Positions 11,501 through 22,334 of a stretch of DNA of 64,000 nucleotides are shown here, one piece after another. The stretch is taken from positions 41,066 to 105,065 of the forward strand of contig RPFO01001963.1 of NCBI GenBank assembly GCA_009746045.1, read 5' to 3'. How positions within the stretch are numbered: position 1 is the first letter of the stretch; the number at the start of each line of letters is the position of its first letter. The DNA is from Mesostigma viride (lineage: Eukaryota > Streptophyta > Mesostigmatophyceae > Mesostigmatales > Mesostigmataceae). The notes under the pieces were generated by a model that was given only the letters and a program-made list of their open reading frames with translations, had not been told where the DNA came from and ran no database searches. A program made the translations under genes and the position numbers.

Positions 11501-14500
11501 CTGAGCCTAAGAACTCCCGTTTGCAAGGATCGACAAGCTGAATAATACACGGCACAAGTTGGCAGCGACGATGCCAACTTGTCAGCCAACCAATCCCCCA
11601 ACATACCATACAGCTGTCCAACTTGTCGTAACAGTCGATGTTCATTGCCGCTAATGGCCATCACGGTGGCCATGCATGCATGCCACCGACCCCGCCATGA
11701 TCAGCTGGCTTGAAGCGCGCCACAACAGTCTAGTATCTAGATACCATTAGCCACCGTTACCTTGTCATGCAACAGGGCCATGTTGCAGGCCTGGGCCAGC
11801 CCCAGTACCACGTGTTGGGCATGTACACGATGACTTCAGGACAACTCAGGCCGACCCACAGCCATGTCTCTCAAGTCTCAAGGTTGGTGTGAAGGTATTT
11901 ATCAGAACAGATTAGAATCGGGCCAGCTATGCCTTCCCACGTGAACAAATATGCGTGACATATAAAGCCTACGCTCCCCTGACAAGTAGGCCATCACACA
12001 GTCTATTTCGCCCATGCAATCTAGCTCTGCCGCATGCAGTGTGCAGATAATGCATTGCACCGCCTCAATGGATGCCTTCTGCTGTCGCCCGGCCCTCACC
12101 TGCTGCAAATCCTCCCGCGAATCCGCAAAGTGCGCCCTTATGTGCGGGTCCGCCTGCACCGCGCACCGCACGCACTCCCTCACGCCATCATCCGTCACAA
12201 ACACCACCAGGGGCAGCCGGGGGGTTTTATCCCCTGAGAACCGCGGCAGGCATTCCCTGGCATCCGTGGGTGAGCGCGATTCGGTCTCCTTGCCCCCCTG
12301 GGCCATCAGCGCGGTCACCTGGGCCGCCTCTTCAGGGGCCAGCCACTTGCCTCGGACTGCCTGGCATTCTTGCGGGCAGTCCCCTATATATGTGCAGTAG
12401 CCTTCCATCGCACCCACCACGGCAAGGCCCGTTGGCGACAGCTGTCCTTCTGAGGCCTTGTCCTGGTCGGGCTGGTCAGCCCGCTGGGTGACCCGCCGGT
12501 GGCCCAAGGCCACCATGGCATCCACCTCGTCATCGGAGCGCATCGGGTCGTGGTGGAAGAGTGCCACCTGTCGCACCTGCCAGGTGACGCATCCCAGCCA
12601 GGGCCCCACATGCAGCCAGGGGAACAGGGACGATCAGCCTATGCATACTTATCATGCTCAACGGGTGGAATTAGCCAAAAAGCCTGGCATTAAAGCCCGC
12701 GGAAAGGCAAGCACACACTAGCGACTAGCTACGCAATAAGGCACACGATATGTGCCACCCCGTTTCTGGCACACGCGGCGCTTACGGGCTCTCCTCGATT
12801 TTGTTTTCAGGTGTGTCTTGTACTGGCAGCGCTTACGGGCATCAAGTACGGTGGTGAAGCGAAACACGACCACTTAAGAGGCCATTATATTGCCAAGTTA
12901 GCTTCTGCAGCACATGACCCATCCCTATAAACGCTAACTGTGGCAGCCACTGGCCAATCAAACCTTCTCAAGAACTGGCCAATTAAACCTTCTCCAGGCG
13001 ACTGCTCCCTAGAAATACAAACACGGCTGTGGCACCCAACTGTCCACGGCTATAGCGAGCTTTTGTGACGACAATACATCCCAAACTTGCGCCGACTGCA
13101 CACTCCAGCACCCACCCGCGCATAGCTCGCCATGTCAACGGCATATTCTACCGTAGAGTGACCCCAGCCAGCCTTCGAGGGGCGTTCCTCCGCCGCATAC
13201 TGGGCATCGTGGATGAGAAGGTCCGCACCGCGAAGGAAGGCACAGTGGTTGTCGTCGGCGCTTTTTGGCTCTGCAGGCAGGGCGTTTGGCAGGGAGGGCA
13301 ACAGGCAGCCAGGCAGGCACGTTTTGGGAACCTAAGCGAGTAAAACGACTGCAGGGGATATTGCTGAATAGAGCACATAATAAGCCTTTGAGGGTCAGAA
13401 CCGGCCTAAACGACCGCGCTTGAATTGGCTGTTTCCACAGGAGCAAGGGCAAGCCTCATGACAAGCTAAAGCCACATGCGCAATGGGTACCACTACCCGC
13501 CTCGCACGCATGCTGGTTGTCTCCTTGGTATTTCCCTTACCATAATGCACATTGTTCACACGTGCCTGCAAAGTGCATGAGGTTGAGTGATCCCCACAAA
13601 TAATATGGACTCACGCATGTCGCCCCCCCTCCCCCTTCCCCAGCTCCCCACCCCGCGATAGCAACAGATACCTGCAAGTATAGGTAGAACTGGGTGTCTT
13701 GAACACACACGCACACAGACACCCACAATCACAGCCACACACCCACACAGACACCCACAAACACAGGGCGGGCGAGCGGGCCGACCGACCGACCGACCGA
13801 CCGACCGACCGACCGACCGACCGACCGACCGACCGACCGACCAACCGACCGACCGACCGACCGACCGACCGACCGACCGACCGACCGGCCGACCGACCGA
13901 CCGACCGACCGACCGACCGACCGACCGACCGACCGACCGACCGACCGACCGACCGACCGACCGACCGACCGACCGACCGACCGACCGACCGACCGACCGA
14001 CCGACCGACCGACCGACCGACCGACTGACCGACCGACGGACCGACCGACGGACGCACCGACCGACCGACCGACCGACCGACCGACCGACCGACCGACCGA
14101 CCGACCGACCGACCGACCGACCGACCGACCGACCGACCGACCGACCGACCGACCGACCGACCGACCGACCGACCGACCGACCGACCGACCGACCGACCGA
14201 CCGACCGACGACCGACCGACCGACCGACCGACCGACCGACCGACCGACCGACCGACCGACCGACCGACCGACGAACCGACCGACTGACCGACCGACCGAC
14301 TGACCGGCCGACGGACTGACCGACGGACCGACCAACCGACGGACCGGCCGACGGACCAACGGACCGGCCGACGGACCGACGGACCGACCGACCGACCGAC
14401 CGACCGACCGACCGACCGACCGACCGACCGACCGACCGACCGACCGACCGACCGACCGACCGACCGACCGACCGACGGACGGACGGACGGACGGACGGAC

Positions 14501-16249
14501 GGACGGACGGACGGACGGACGGACGGACGGACGGACGGACGGACGGACGGACGGACGGACGGACGGACGGACGGACGGACGGACGGACGGACGGACGGAC
14601 GGACGGACGGACGGACGGACGGACGGACGGACGGACGGACGGACGGACGGACGGACGGACGGACGGACGGACGGACGGACGGACGGACGGACGGACGGAC
14701 GGACGGACGGACGGACGGACGGACGGACGCAAACACACATGCACGCACGCACACACACAGAAACAGACAGAGACACACACACACATACGCCCGCCCGCCC
14801 GCCCGCCCGCCCGCCCGCCCGCCCTCCCTCCCTCCCTCCCTCCCGCCCGCCCGCCCGCCCGCCCGCTCGCCCGCCCGCCCGCCCGCCCGCCCGCCCGGCC
14901 GCCCGGCCGCCCGGCCGGCCGCCCGGCTGGCCGGCCGGCCGCCCGCCCGCCCGCCCGCCCGCCCGCACACACACACACACACACACACACCTACACACAC
15001 GCACGCACGCGGACAGAAATTCTGATCTTTCGCAGGTATCCCCGTTTCTCGTTCACGGCGCAAATGACGCCGTGCTAACTATAACGGAATGCTGTTCTAG
15101 CATACCCTGCTAAGGCTGGCCATGGCTAATCCTAGTTTCATGTTCCTCTATACCTTGGTAACTAGGGCCGTGACCTGCGCTAAAGACTGGAAACTAGCCG
15201 CCGGTCGATTGACGAGGAATCAACGAGATTAGGCCACACGCACATCACCCACCCACCTGGGCACCCTCCGTCCAAGAGTACCCGGTCGTGCGGCTCATGG
15301 CCGGTGCAGTATACCACCGTGGCCCCGTCAGCCTCAATGCGGTAGCCCAGGGTCTCCGCAGGGTGGTTCATGTACCGTGTGGTCACTTTGATGTCGCCGA
15401 TGGTGAATGTTTCTTCTGCCAGGTCGTGGTACTGCATGGTTATGATCATTGGGAGCCCAGAGTGCCGGGGGTGAAGCAGAGAGCATGCAACGGGGGTGAG
15501 CCGTGACGGATGTTAGATTGGCACTTGGCAGTACGAGAACACCAGCAGCTTCGTATCGATTCGGAATTGATAACAACAAGCCACTAGCTAGTTCATTGTT
15601 GACAAGTAACCATCAGTGGCTACAATTACCATGCAGCCAGGCAGGGTGTGAGTTAATTATTCCTGCTGGTGAATCCCCAGCAAAGCCCAACGCAGTCCCA
15701 GGGGGGGGATGAAAGAAGCACTGTGGACGAGGCAAACATTAATTGATGCACGTCGCTACATGTTGGATGAATTGCGATTGTTGGGAAGTAACGTTGAACG
15801 AAAATTTGCAGGAATATATTTTCTGCAATCATGGGCCGCAATCTGCACGCACCCACCTTGACAGTCGCACCGAAGTACGCATCCCTTGACATGGGGAAGT
15901 ACATGTACTGCATCTGTCCGCGGAGGGCATCCTGCAGTCCACCTCTGAGCCCGTGGGGTCCGTACACGTGGACGTTGTTGCCTGGGATGAAGAGCGGCGC
16001 GAAGAATGGTAACCCTTGGATGTGGTCCCAGTTGGTGTACTGGGTGATGAGCAGGTGAACGTTGATCGGCTTCCCCTCCCGTGCAGCCATTTGCGCTCCA
16101 AGGCCGTGCATGCCGGTGCCGCAGTCAAGGACAAGGTGAACCCCGTCATTCGTCGTAATTTCGATGCAGCTCGTATGACCTCCGTATCTGAGAGTCTCCT
16201 TACCCGCCTTGGAAATCGAGCCTCGGGTCCCCCAAAACTTTACCTTCAT
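8522..16249 (-). CDS. MBL-fold / pseudo-receiver / GAF multidomain protein, seven exons
   Basis: Minus-strand exons, with GT-AG junctions and consistent phases: 15857-16249, 15257-15431, 13116-13270, 12100-12576, 10489-10826, 9683-9860, 8522-8839; about 677 residues. Exons 1 to 4 give a metallo-beta-lactamase fold: MKVKFWGTRGSISKAG, LVLDCGTG, TQYTNWDHIQGLPFF, MNHPAETLGYRIEADG, VVYCTGHEP, ADLLIHDAQY...GWGHST, VALFHHDPMRSDDEVD. Exons 4-5 give a receiver-like domain (VVFVTDDGVREC...ILVLGKSLAG...LQWPFS). Exons 5-7 carry the linker SRLAALRDLGM and a GAF domain (RFDAITNTCTTSFKVPYAFI...FADNPLVTG...RFYAGVPL...GSLCIADN). Catalytic positions are altered: the HxHxDH motif reads YTNWDH, the TDHEP aspartate is glycine, and the receiver phospho-acceptor position is glycine. 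It is probably a non-catalytic signalling or scaffold protein. It is a host gene. PLV1 lies 250 bp upstream of its ATG. Exon 7 could continue into a further unseen exon. Confidence 0.8.
11340..11480. repeat. Minisatellite in intron 4 of the MBL-GAF gene
   Basis: About six imperfect copies of a 20-25 base unit close to GACAGGATATGTAATCTTAA are arranged head to tail. They lie between exons 4 and 5 of the minus-strand gene. No coding potential. Confidence 0.75.
13776..14966. repeat. Composite tetranucleotide satellite in intron 2 of the MBL-GAF gene
   Basis: Three adjacent arrays: (CCGA)n from about 13782 to 14473 with scattered point variants, a nearly perfect (CGGA)n from 14474 to 14727, a short CA-rich bridge, and (CCCG)n with (CCCT)n and (CCGG) variants to about 14966. 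All lie in the intron between the exons at 15257-15431 and 13116-13270. Long RPSV- and RSVG-repeat ORFs on the minus strand are artefacts of the period-4 repeat. Confidence 0.9.
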
Positions 16250-16439
16250 TTGCAACGGCTTACGTAGGTACGTGACTAAACTGTATGCATAACTAGGGGC
16301 GTTTCGTTAAACGCGCGCGCCTCAGAATGTGGGGCAGGTCGGACGTGATCACCTTCATCCTTCATCCCGTAGCAAATATCTGCTGATCTTGATTAATGGA
16401 TTTCGACACCGCCGATTTACTCGGCGTTTGCCAGCTTAT

Positions 16440-16498
16440 ATATATATTAAAAATATAATTACTTACAGCAGAGTGAAATCACTCAAACCAAAGCAAAC
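16440..16498 (-). mobile_element. 3' tail of a retrotransposon abutting PLV1
   Basis: Read on the minus strand, this segment matches the 3' tail at about 2985-3045 over nearly its whole length, including GAGTGATTTCACTCTGCTGT. The match begins exactly at the outer edge of the PLV1 left inverted repeat. Nothing resembling the rest of the retroelement is present beyond the right end of PLV1 at 34440. It is either a 5'-truncated retrocopy that landed beside the virus or a remnant cut by rearrangement. Confidence 0.65.
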
Positions 16499-16749
16499 TT
16501 ATATATATATATATAGCCCCTCATTGAGTGATGGGGTCATGTGGGGTACCGGGGAGCCATTCTTGAGTGATGATGGTTGAGTGATAACTTGAGTGATAAA
16601 ATATTGGGTTTTTGGTTTGCTACTGACATCTGTCACGGTGCAGCCACGCCTTCCCGACCCCTGCCAACCCTTGCTCAGGGGTCGCGGGGCTTTAGGATGT
16701 CATAGAAATGCTGGCATCTGTCACCGCGTCAACATGTGAGTGTGTGTGG

Positions 16750-16814
16750 AATAGGCAAAATTGCTCAGAGATTTTAAAGGTAGTTCTATACTTATCTGAG
16801 CAATTTTGCCTATT
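16750..16814. other. Terminal-repeat hairpin 1 (left)
   Basis: The 20-base arms AATAGGCAAAATTGCTCAGA (16750-16769) and their exact reverse complement (16795-16814) enclose a 25-base spacer. The same structure is at 34123-34187 in the right repeat. It could be a replication origin, a protein-binding site or a recombinase site. Confidence 0.85.
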
Positions 16815-16950
16815 CTGACAGAACCATCAACCACCGCCCAACCCACGCCACGCACCAACCGCAAGAACGCGCGGGACCTCCGTGGACGGCCGGGTCGTTC
16901 ATGGGAAACGCGCGATTCGCACGCGTCAACGTGCGAGGGTGTGTGTGTGG

Positions 16951-17015
16951 AATAGGCCTTTTTGCTCAGAGATTTTAGAGGAAGTTCTAAGTATATCTGA
17001 GCAAAAAGGCCTATT
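16951..17015. other. Terminal-repeat hairpin 2 (left)
   Basis: The 20-base arms AATAGGCCTTTTTGCTCAGA (16951-16970) and their exact complement (16996-17015) enclose a 25-base spacer. Compared with hairpin 1, the middle of each arm is changed (CAAAAT to CCTTTT) on both sides, so pairing is kept. The right-hand partner is 33922-33986. Confidence 0.85.
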
Positions 17016-17182
17016 CTGACAGAACCGTCAACCACCACCCACCCACGCCAAACGCGCGCCTGATCGCCTGCGCGTTCCTGCGGATTCCTGCGCCGTCGCG
17101 GGAGAGGAGCGGAGGATGGCTTGGTGTCACAGCGACACAAATATCTAATACTATACCACGAGACGCGACGTGATGGGTTCAT

Positions 17183-20100
17183 CTATCTGAAATGATAACC
17201 CTCGTCCATGCTTCCCTGCGTCTCGTCCTGGTGGCGGAGTAATGTTAGTTCGGCCTCGTTTCCCCACCAGCCAGGCTTGTACCTCTCGCAGAAGTCAAGG
17301 ACGTCGGACTTTGATATTTTTAGGTCCCGCTCCTTCGCGTGAGACATCCGCGTGCCTCTTGCTGAAATGTTGAGTGTGCTAGCGAGTAGGATGTGAATAA
17401 GGCTCGAACACTGAGCAAAACTCAGCGTCCCAGCTCCTTCCTTTGCTCTCCTCTGATACCCAAACACCGCACGCACGAATGTTTGATGCTCCATGATCTC
17501 GCGATCGATCCTATTCCCGATCTCGATTGCCTTGTCGCGAGGGATCGTCATGGTCCTGGCACTCTCGCGATCTAGGACGAACTCCTCTATCCCGCTGCCC
17601 CTTAATAGATGTAGAGCAAGCGCGAAGTCTTCGCGTCACGGCCTGTTTTGTATTCACTGAGGTCAAAGAGCGAATGAGTCTTTCTCATAGCCTCAAGAAC
17701 GTTCGCAAGGTACCCGTCCTTGCCCAGTTCTGTCGCTCGCGAGTGCTGCCGGACAGCTCGGTAAACCGTCCGGCATCCGTCAATGTCGAGGAGCCCGGCA
17801 AGCTCCTTATCTCTATGTTCTCGCGGGATCTGGTAACTGAATTCCGCGAGCTCGTAGACGTTCTTCAGCCTCTTCTCGTACGCTGACAGAATCTCGCCTG
17901 CGTCACACCTGTCCTTAAGTGCGACGTATTCTTCGTGCTCCATGATATAAGCGGCACGCCCCTTGTCCGCATCTTCCAGCTTTGGCAGCGGTGGGGCGTC
18001 GATGCGATCCACCTTCTCGCTCGTCCTTTCCATCTTTACGTCATAATCATCTGCTAGTATCCCGATAAGATTCGGCTTAAAGTGGCTGCGAGAGATTGCC
18101 ACGTCTTGCAGGTTACGGCAGAAGAGATTGAGCAATGGCGAGCTTGGGTCGAACTTACTCTTGCCGTCTTCGCCCCATGAAGCAATCACATCGGCGTTGT
18201 CCTTCGCCATCAGGTTAAGAAACTTGGCCTCTGTGTCGACCGTCGTCTTTTTTATCTGGTCAAAGTCAGTCTCCAGCCTCGACAGAGGGGTAGTCGAGTC
18301 TCGATAGATGATTGTCATCTCCCCTTTGCACAGGTGACGGACACGGAACATCTGTTGCAGCATGGTCGTGTATTCGGCGTATCCTGGGGCGTTGATAAAA
18401 CCAGCCACCATGCTGTCGAAAGTGTGAAGAGTATACGAGACTCCGACGGTGATGGTCGGCGAAATGATGAGAAAGTCAAGATCGGCCCACGCCGAATTAG
18501 CGCCGCTTTCTAGGTCTTTTTTCGGCGTGTCCTTGGTGTACGATTTCCACTTCCTCGTGGACAAAATATCCTTCAAGCCCTCGCATACGGCCGGGACGGC
18601 CCACGCCGCCGACATCGGGCAGAACAGCTTCTCCCCGGCAAGCAACCGCCTCCCGCTCTCGGCGACAATCTCCGCTACAAAGACCGCTTTCCAGCATTTC
18701 GTAGAATCGATGTCGACCCACTTTAGCACGCGGTTAGTCGGGCGCTTGAAAGTATTGACTGACGCCCTGATGCCGTCAATTGGTCGGTAGTGCGCGATGT
18801 AATTGTAGACCTTCGCTGTAATGGTCGCGTCAAGCGCTATAAGCACCTTGGCGCGCTCCAAGATCTCGATAAGACGCACAATGACCTCTCGCTTGTTCTT
18901 GAGATGGAGACCCGATAGCGCTGTCAATGTGTTGTAAATCTCGTCCATGATCACGACGTCAAAACTCGAGCTGGCGAGACGAAGGATGGAGTTCAGAACG
19001 ATGAGCACGCGGTCGTCCTTGATATACCCTCCGCGATTGTCCAGATAGTGACGGAACCGTGGGTCTTGGGAGAGGATCCGGAACGCGGAATCCTCCCAGA
19101 CGATACATTTTCCCACCTCGCCGAGTGCCTTATAATTCCGGTCCTCTTCCTTCGAGAGGCTAATGTTGGCGACGATGCACAGTATGCGAACATCGGGGAT
19201 CCTGCGGACGAGTTCGTTCACCATCTCTCGGACACGTTCTGATTTTCCAGTCCCGCAGTTCGACTGGACGAAGTGGGTGATTTTGTGACCCTTGTCGCGG
19301 CCTCTGATAACCTCGACCAGACCGTCGACGTCGAAAGGCTTGATCTTCTCCGTGCAGTACGTCTCTCCGAACGGGACACTCTCCGCGACGAACTCGCGCC
19401 TGTCCATGATACACTCCGCGTGCTTGGGGCCCTTCTTCCAACACGAGTAGGTGACCCTTCCGTCCGAGTACTCGCACACCCTCGGACCATGACCGGCGCT
19501 CTTATGGGGGCGATCCTTCTTGCACACGATACACGGCACTTCTGGGTCGACGGTCCAGCGGGACATGTAGTATGTCCGGCCGTCCTCCCCGGCGTGCTCC
19601 TCGACATTGATGATCCGACTACCCGGCGAAACCTTCGCCATTGCCTCGATTGACCTCGCGATTTGCTCGCTGCCCGCCCCGTGCCCGCGAGGACTATACT
19701 GGGACGCCTTTTTGCGTTCCGAGCCTTTCTGGGCGTACCACGAAGCCGGAGCGCTTACTATCTCAGCGTCGTCGAGATTGTTCGTGGGGTAGACGATGGC
19801 CGAGTGTTCGCGAACGTCGTCAGACCCCTCGCATATCCTGAGACTCGCGAGAGGGTCTGTCTCCCCGAGTTTGTGCATTCCGACGGCTCTGAAGCACCAG
19901 TCCTTACCATAGATGTGATCATCGACCATTAACTGGACCTCCTTGTCGTCGTAGTATTCGCCGGGGTTAGCCAACATCTCTTCAATGTTTTGCTCCATGT
20001 ACGCCGAAGCGTGCTCGGTGCTTAGAAGCATATTGGCGTCAACGTAGAGCGACGAATCGGGGTCTAACAAATGCTCGCGGATGTAGCGAGTGAATGTCTG

Positions 20101-20622
20101 ACACCAATACTGTCTCGCGTCGATGTCAGCCAGTGCCAGCCCGCGGACAACGATATGATACGAAATCTTGAGGAAACCATCCTTCTCGCGTGTCGCTGTC
20201 GAGACGTTATATTGGAACCGTTCTGGCTCGATCCCTAGAACATCGAACACGTACGCATCGTGAAGTCGCTTGAAATGGCGTGGGTAGTTGATACGCTCGC
20301 AATCCCTTCCCACGCGGTCGTCGAGATCGACGTATGCCCACGACGGCTGGTCGGGGCGGATGATCTCGTTCAGTGTCTGAGTCCGGACATTTCGCGTGCA
20401 TTCCTCGCGAATTGCCGCGAATTCTTCAGCGTCTCGGTAGTGTGTGTACTCTTTCGGTCCGCGCCCGATATCCCGGGCAGCAATGTAGGAATGCCCGGCC
20501 TCGTTCGCGGCCTCGATGCAGCGGTCCTTCGGCCCCTTGCCGTCGACCCTCGACCCACCAAACCACGTTCGACCGTGGACGGTTCTGGTCAGTCTCGCTC
20601 CAGTGTAGACGGACGCGGTCAT
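17183..20622 (-). pseudogene. Primase (AEP/UL52-like) fused to UL9-like superfamily 2 helicase, C-terminal frameshift
   Basis: The main frame 20622-17602 gives 1006 residues. The primase part has YVDLDD (97-102), SYHIVVRG (154-161) and a RAVGMHKLG...LASLRI block. A UL52-type zinc ribbon follows (C364, C367, C383, C394). The helicase has a Walker A SNCGTGKS (454-461), ISLS motif Ia, MDEIYNTL (559-566), ALDATI, SPTITVGVSY and QQMFRVRH, as in herpesvirus origin-binding proteins. It should prime and unwind viral DNA. Alignment with the intact PLV2 homologue (48619-52107) shows that about 140 C-terminal residues continue in another frame from about 17630 to the stop at 17183 (SFAQC...ISKSDV...RYKPGWWG). 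A one-base indel lies near 17625-17640. Whether the 1006-residue form is functional is unknown. Confidence 0.82.
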
Positions 20623-20829
20623 GATGAAAGTTGTATATACCTGTAGTGTTAGATTTTTTTTTCTGGCCGAAACGAGACTGGTTTTTTTTTCTGATTGGAA
20701 GGAAGTGGATTTTATTAATCAATAATACAATTCAACTCTCTCGATAGCCGAAAAAACCCGGGACTTTTATACGTAGTATAAAAGGGCGACAAACAATTTT
20801 CAGATAGCGACAGAATCAATCAAACGTCT
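20623..20829. promoter_or_regulatory. Upstream region of the PLV1 primase-helicase
   Basis: An AT-rich 207-base gap separates the recombinase stop from the primase ATG (minus strand). It contains a TATATAC box about 13 bases before the ATG and an inverted repeat CTTTTATAC...GTATAAAAG (about 20764-20782). The latter could be a promoter for the primase gene or a terminator for the recombinase gene. A similar AT-rich gap occupies 52108-52277 in PLV2. Confidence 0.4.
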
Positions 20830-22083
20830 TCATCGTCCATCTTTCTTGCTTTCTCCAGAGTCGGGATCCAATTGATCGTTCCGCTCATACCGGATCGCCA
20901 TCGCCGGGGAATGTGCCATGCCCCTTGCATATTTGATCCGTTCTGCGGACGTCGCTCTTTTCACGAACGCCGTGACGAACGCCCGCCGAGTGTTGAGGAT
21001 TCCGTGATAAGTCGCGCGGTATCGCTCGCCAAACGCGGATTTGCTGATATGTCCCCGTCCTCTGCCGGCCGGGAATAACCATTTCCCGTTCGTCGAGCGG
21101 GCTTTGAGGATTTCCCGGAACGCTTTCATCGACGGCGGGACGACGAAATCGATGGCCCCGAGGTCTTTCGCCGTCTTGTGGTGTCGAATGATGAACCGGT
21201 TCTCGGGGACGATGAACGCGTTCTCGTGTGGTCCTATCTCGCTCTCATCGTTCACGAATTTGACATCGTGATAGTTGTACCGAGTTGGCGGGAGATTCTT
21301 TCCGCTGAGGTAAAGGTACCCCATCAATTTCTCGTCGCTGTTTGGGTCTGCGACGGACTTGTGGATCGATTGGAGCGTCTTGAAATCGTAAGCTGGCGGC
21401 ACGTTCTCGCTGACATACGCGTCGATGGTTAGTCGCCCTTCCTGCTCGACGGCCTGCTGGTTCTTGTAGGCCTCGACGACAGTTGCCGGAAGTTGGCGAG
21501 ATAGTGGGAAGATTTTGTTTATTCCGTTTATTGCCGCCGAGAGATTAGCGCGGGCCGTTCTTGCTCCTGTCGCGTCTCCCCTTTTCATGTTCTGGATTGT
21601 CGCGATGACTTTATAGACGTCCAGGAGACACGTGACGGGTTCTGTCCGGCTGCATCCGAGAGCGTCTAGGATCTGTCCCACGCGACCAACGTACTGCTTA
21701 ATCGTCGCCACTGTCGCGCCCTTAGCCGTCTTAATGACCCTGTCTCCTTGCACGGTAGCCACGGGCTGGTTCTCAGGCCTGACTTGCTGGGCGGTCTCCA
21801 TGACCTCGGCGAGGGTCCATAGCTTGCTCGTGGGTGCTCGCGAGACCGGGCGAGTGTCCGCGGACTTACAATCCCGCTCGGGGAGGTCCGCGTTCTTCCG
21901 GATCAGTTTCACTTCATCGCAGTCCGTCCCGTGCTTTTCGAGCCATTTCTCGGTAGGCATCCAAGCGTCTTTCTTGGCCATCGCGCGCATGACCTGGAGA
22001 GCTGCCCGGTCCGGATGTTTTTGTCGGTACCTTGCCTGTGCTTCTCGTCGCATGCGGAGTTCGTCCGCTGTCCTTGAAACCAT
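20830..22083 (-). CDS. Tyrosine recombinase / integrase (PLV1)
   Basis: 417 residues, start at the ATG 22083. A variable N-terminal half carries a basic start and a core-binding-like helical region (IKQYVGRVGQILDALGC, about 128-144). The C-terminal half carries the catalytic signature: R268 in LPPTRYN, a basic HHK at 301-303, RR at 366-367 in LNTRRAFVT, H391 in MAHSPAMAIRY, and nucleophile Y399. This matches the R...K...(H/T)xxR...H...Y order of the family. It should catalyse integration or terminal resolution of the viral genome in the nucleus. The PLV2 homologue (52278-53541) shares the same motifs but is frameshifted in its N-terminal half. A tRNA-like sequence sits immediately upstream (22190-22265). 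Confidence 0.85.
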   Translation of the reverse strand: MVSRTADELRMRREAQARYRQKHPDRAALQVMRAMAKKDAWMPTEKWLEKHGTDCDEVKLIRKNADLPERDCKSADTRPVSRAPTSKLWTLAEVMETAQQVRPENQPVATVQGDRVIKTAKGATVATIKQYVGRVGQILDALGCSRTEPVTCLLDVYKVIATIQNMKRGDATGARTARANLSAAINGINKIFPLSRQLPATVVEAYKNQQAVEQEGRLTIDAYVSENVPPAYDFKTLQSIHKSVADPNSDEKLMGYLYLSGKNLPPTRYNYHDVKFVNDESEIGPHENAFIVPENRFIIRHHKTAKDLGAIDFVVPPSMKAFREILKARSTNGKWLFPAGRGRGHISKSAFGERYRATYHGILNTRRAFVTAFVKRATSAERIKYARGMAHSPAMAIRYERNDQLDPDSGESKKDGR

Positions 22084-22187
22084 GAGACTCGTATATCCTT
22101 ATGCAGAGAAATTAATTCGAGTGTGAACGAGCGTTTATTACAAAAAATGATAAATAGGTCGTTTTATTGCAAAAAGTACGATTTAGT

Positions 22188-22300
22188 TGCTTCCACCGGG
22201 ATTCGAACCCGCGTCTTCGCTTCAGAGGAACCGACCTAACGGTCGGTGGGACACTCCCTGGTTAGGTTAACTCTCGATAGCTTCCGCGGCCGCTAGAGCG
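22188..22300 (-). other. tRNA-like 3' half next to the recombinase gene
   Basis: On the minus strand GCGGGTTCGAATCCCGG forms a T-arm, followed by GGAAGC where an acceptor strand would end. Upstream is a strong hairpin ACCGACC/GGTCGGT and a stretch resembling a Leu/Ser variable arm. A complementary 5' acceptor strand (GCTTCC) is not found at the expected place, so this does not fold into a complete cloverleaf by eye. It may be a partial tRNA acquired as an attachment site, a diverged tRNA, or chance. Confidence 0.35.
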
Positions 22301-22334
22301 GAATTCCACGGAATTTTTCGTATATAAACGCATT

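Larger units (their letters stand above)
16499..17112 (+). repeat. PLV1 left terminal inverted repeat
   Basis: It matches the reverse complement of 33826-34440 with very few differences, from TTATATATAT at the outer edge to GGAGAGGAGCGG at the inner edge. It contains two long hairpins (16750-16814 and 16951-17015) and a GGCATCTGTCACC motif that also occurs at the left end of PLV2. Near identity of the two ends suggests recent insertion or ongoing homogenisation. Confidence 0.9.

Noticed and set aside
13556-15063. Very long minus-strand ORFs of RPSV and RSVG repeats (up to 482 codons) and plus-strand DRPT repeats
   Set aside because: They are translations of a period-4 satellite, which keeps all frames open. 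They lie in an intron of a confidently rebuilt gene.
16255-16257. Upstream start giving two extra residues (M-Q) before MKVKFWG in the MBL-GAF gene
   Set aside because: That codon is TTG. The first ATG is at 16249 and matches the usual MKV-x-FWGTRGSI start of the family.
22188-22300. Complete functional tRNA gene
   Set aside because: The T-arm is good, but no matching 5' acceptor strand or standard anticodon loop could be placed. It is kept only as tRNA-like.
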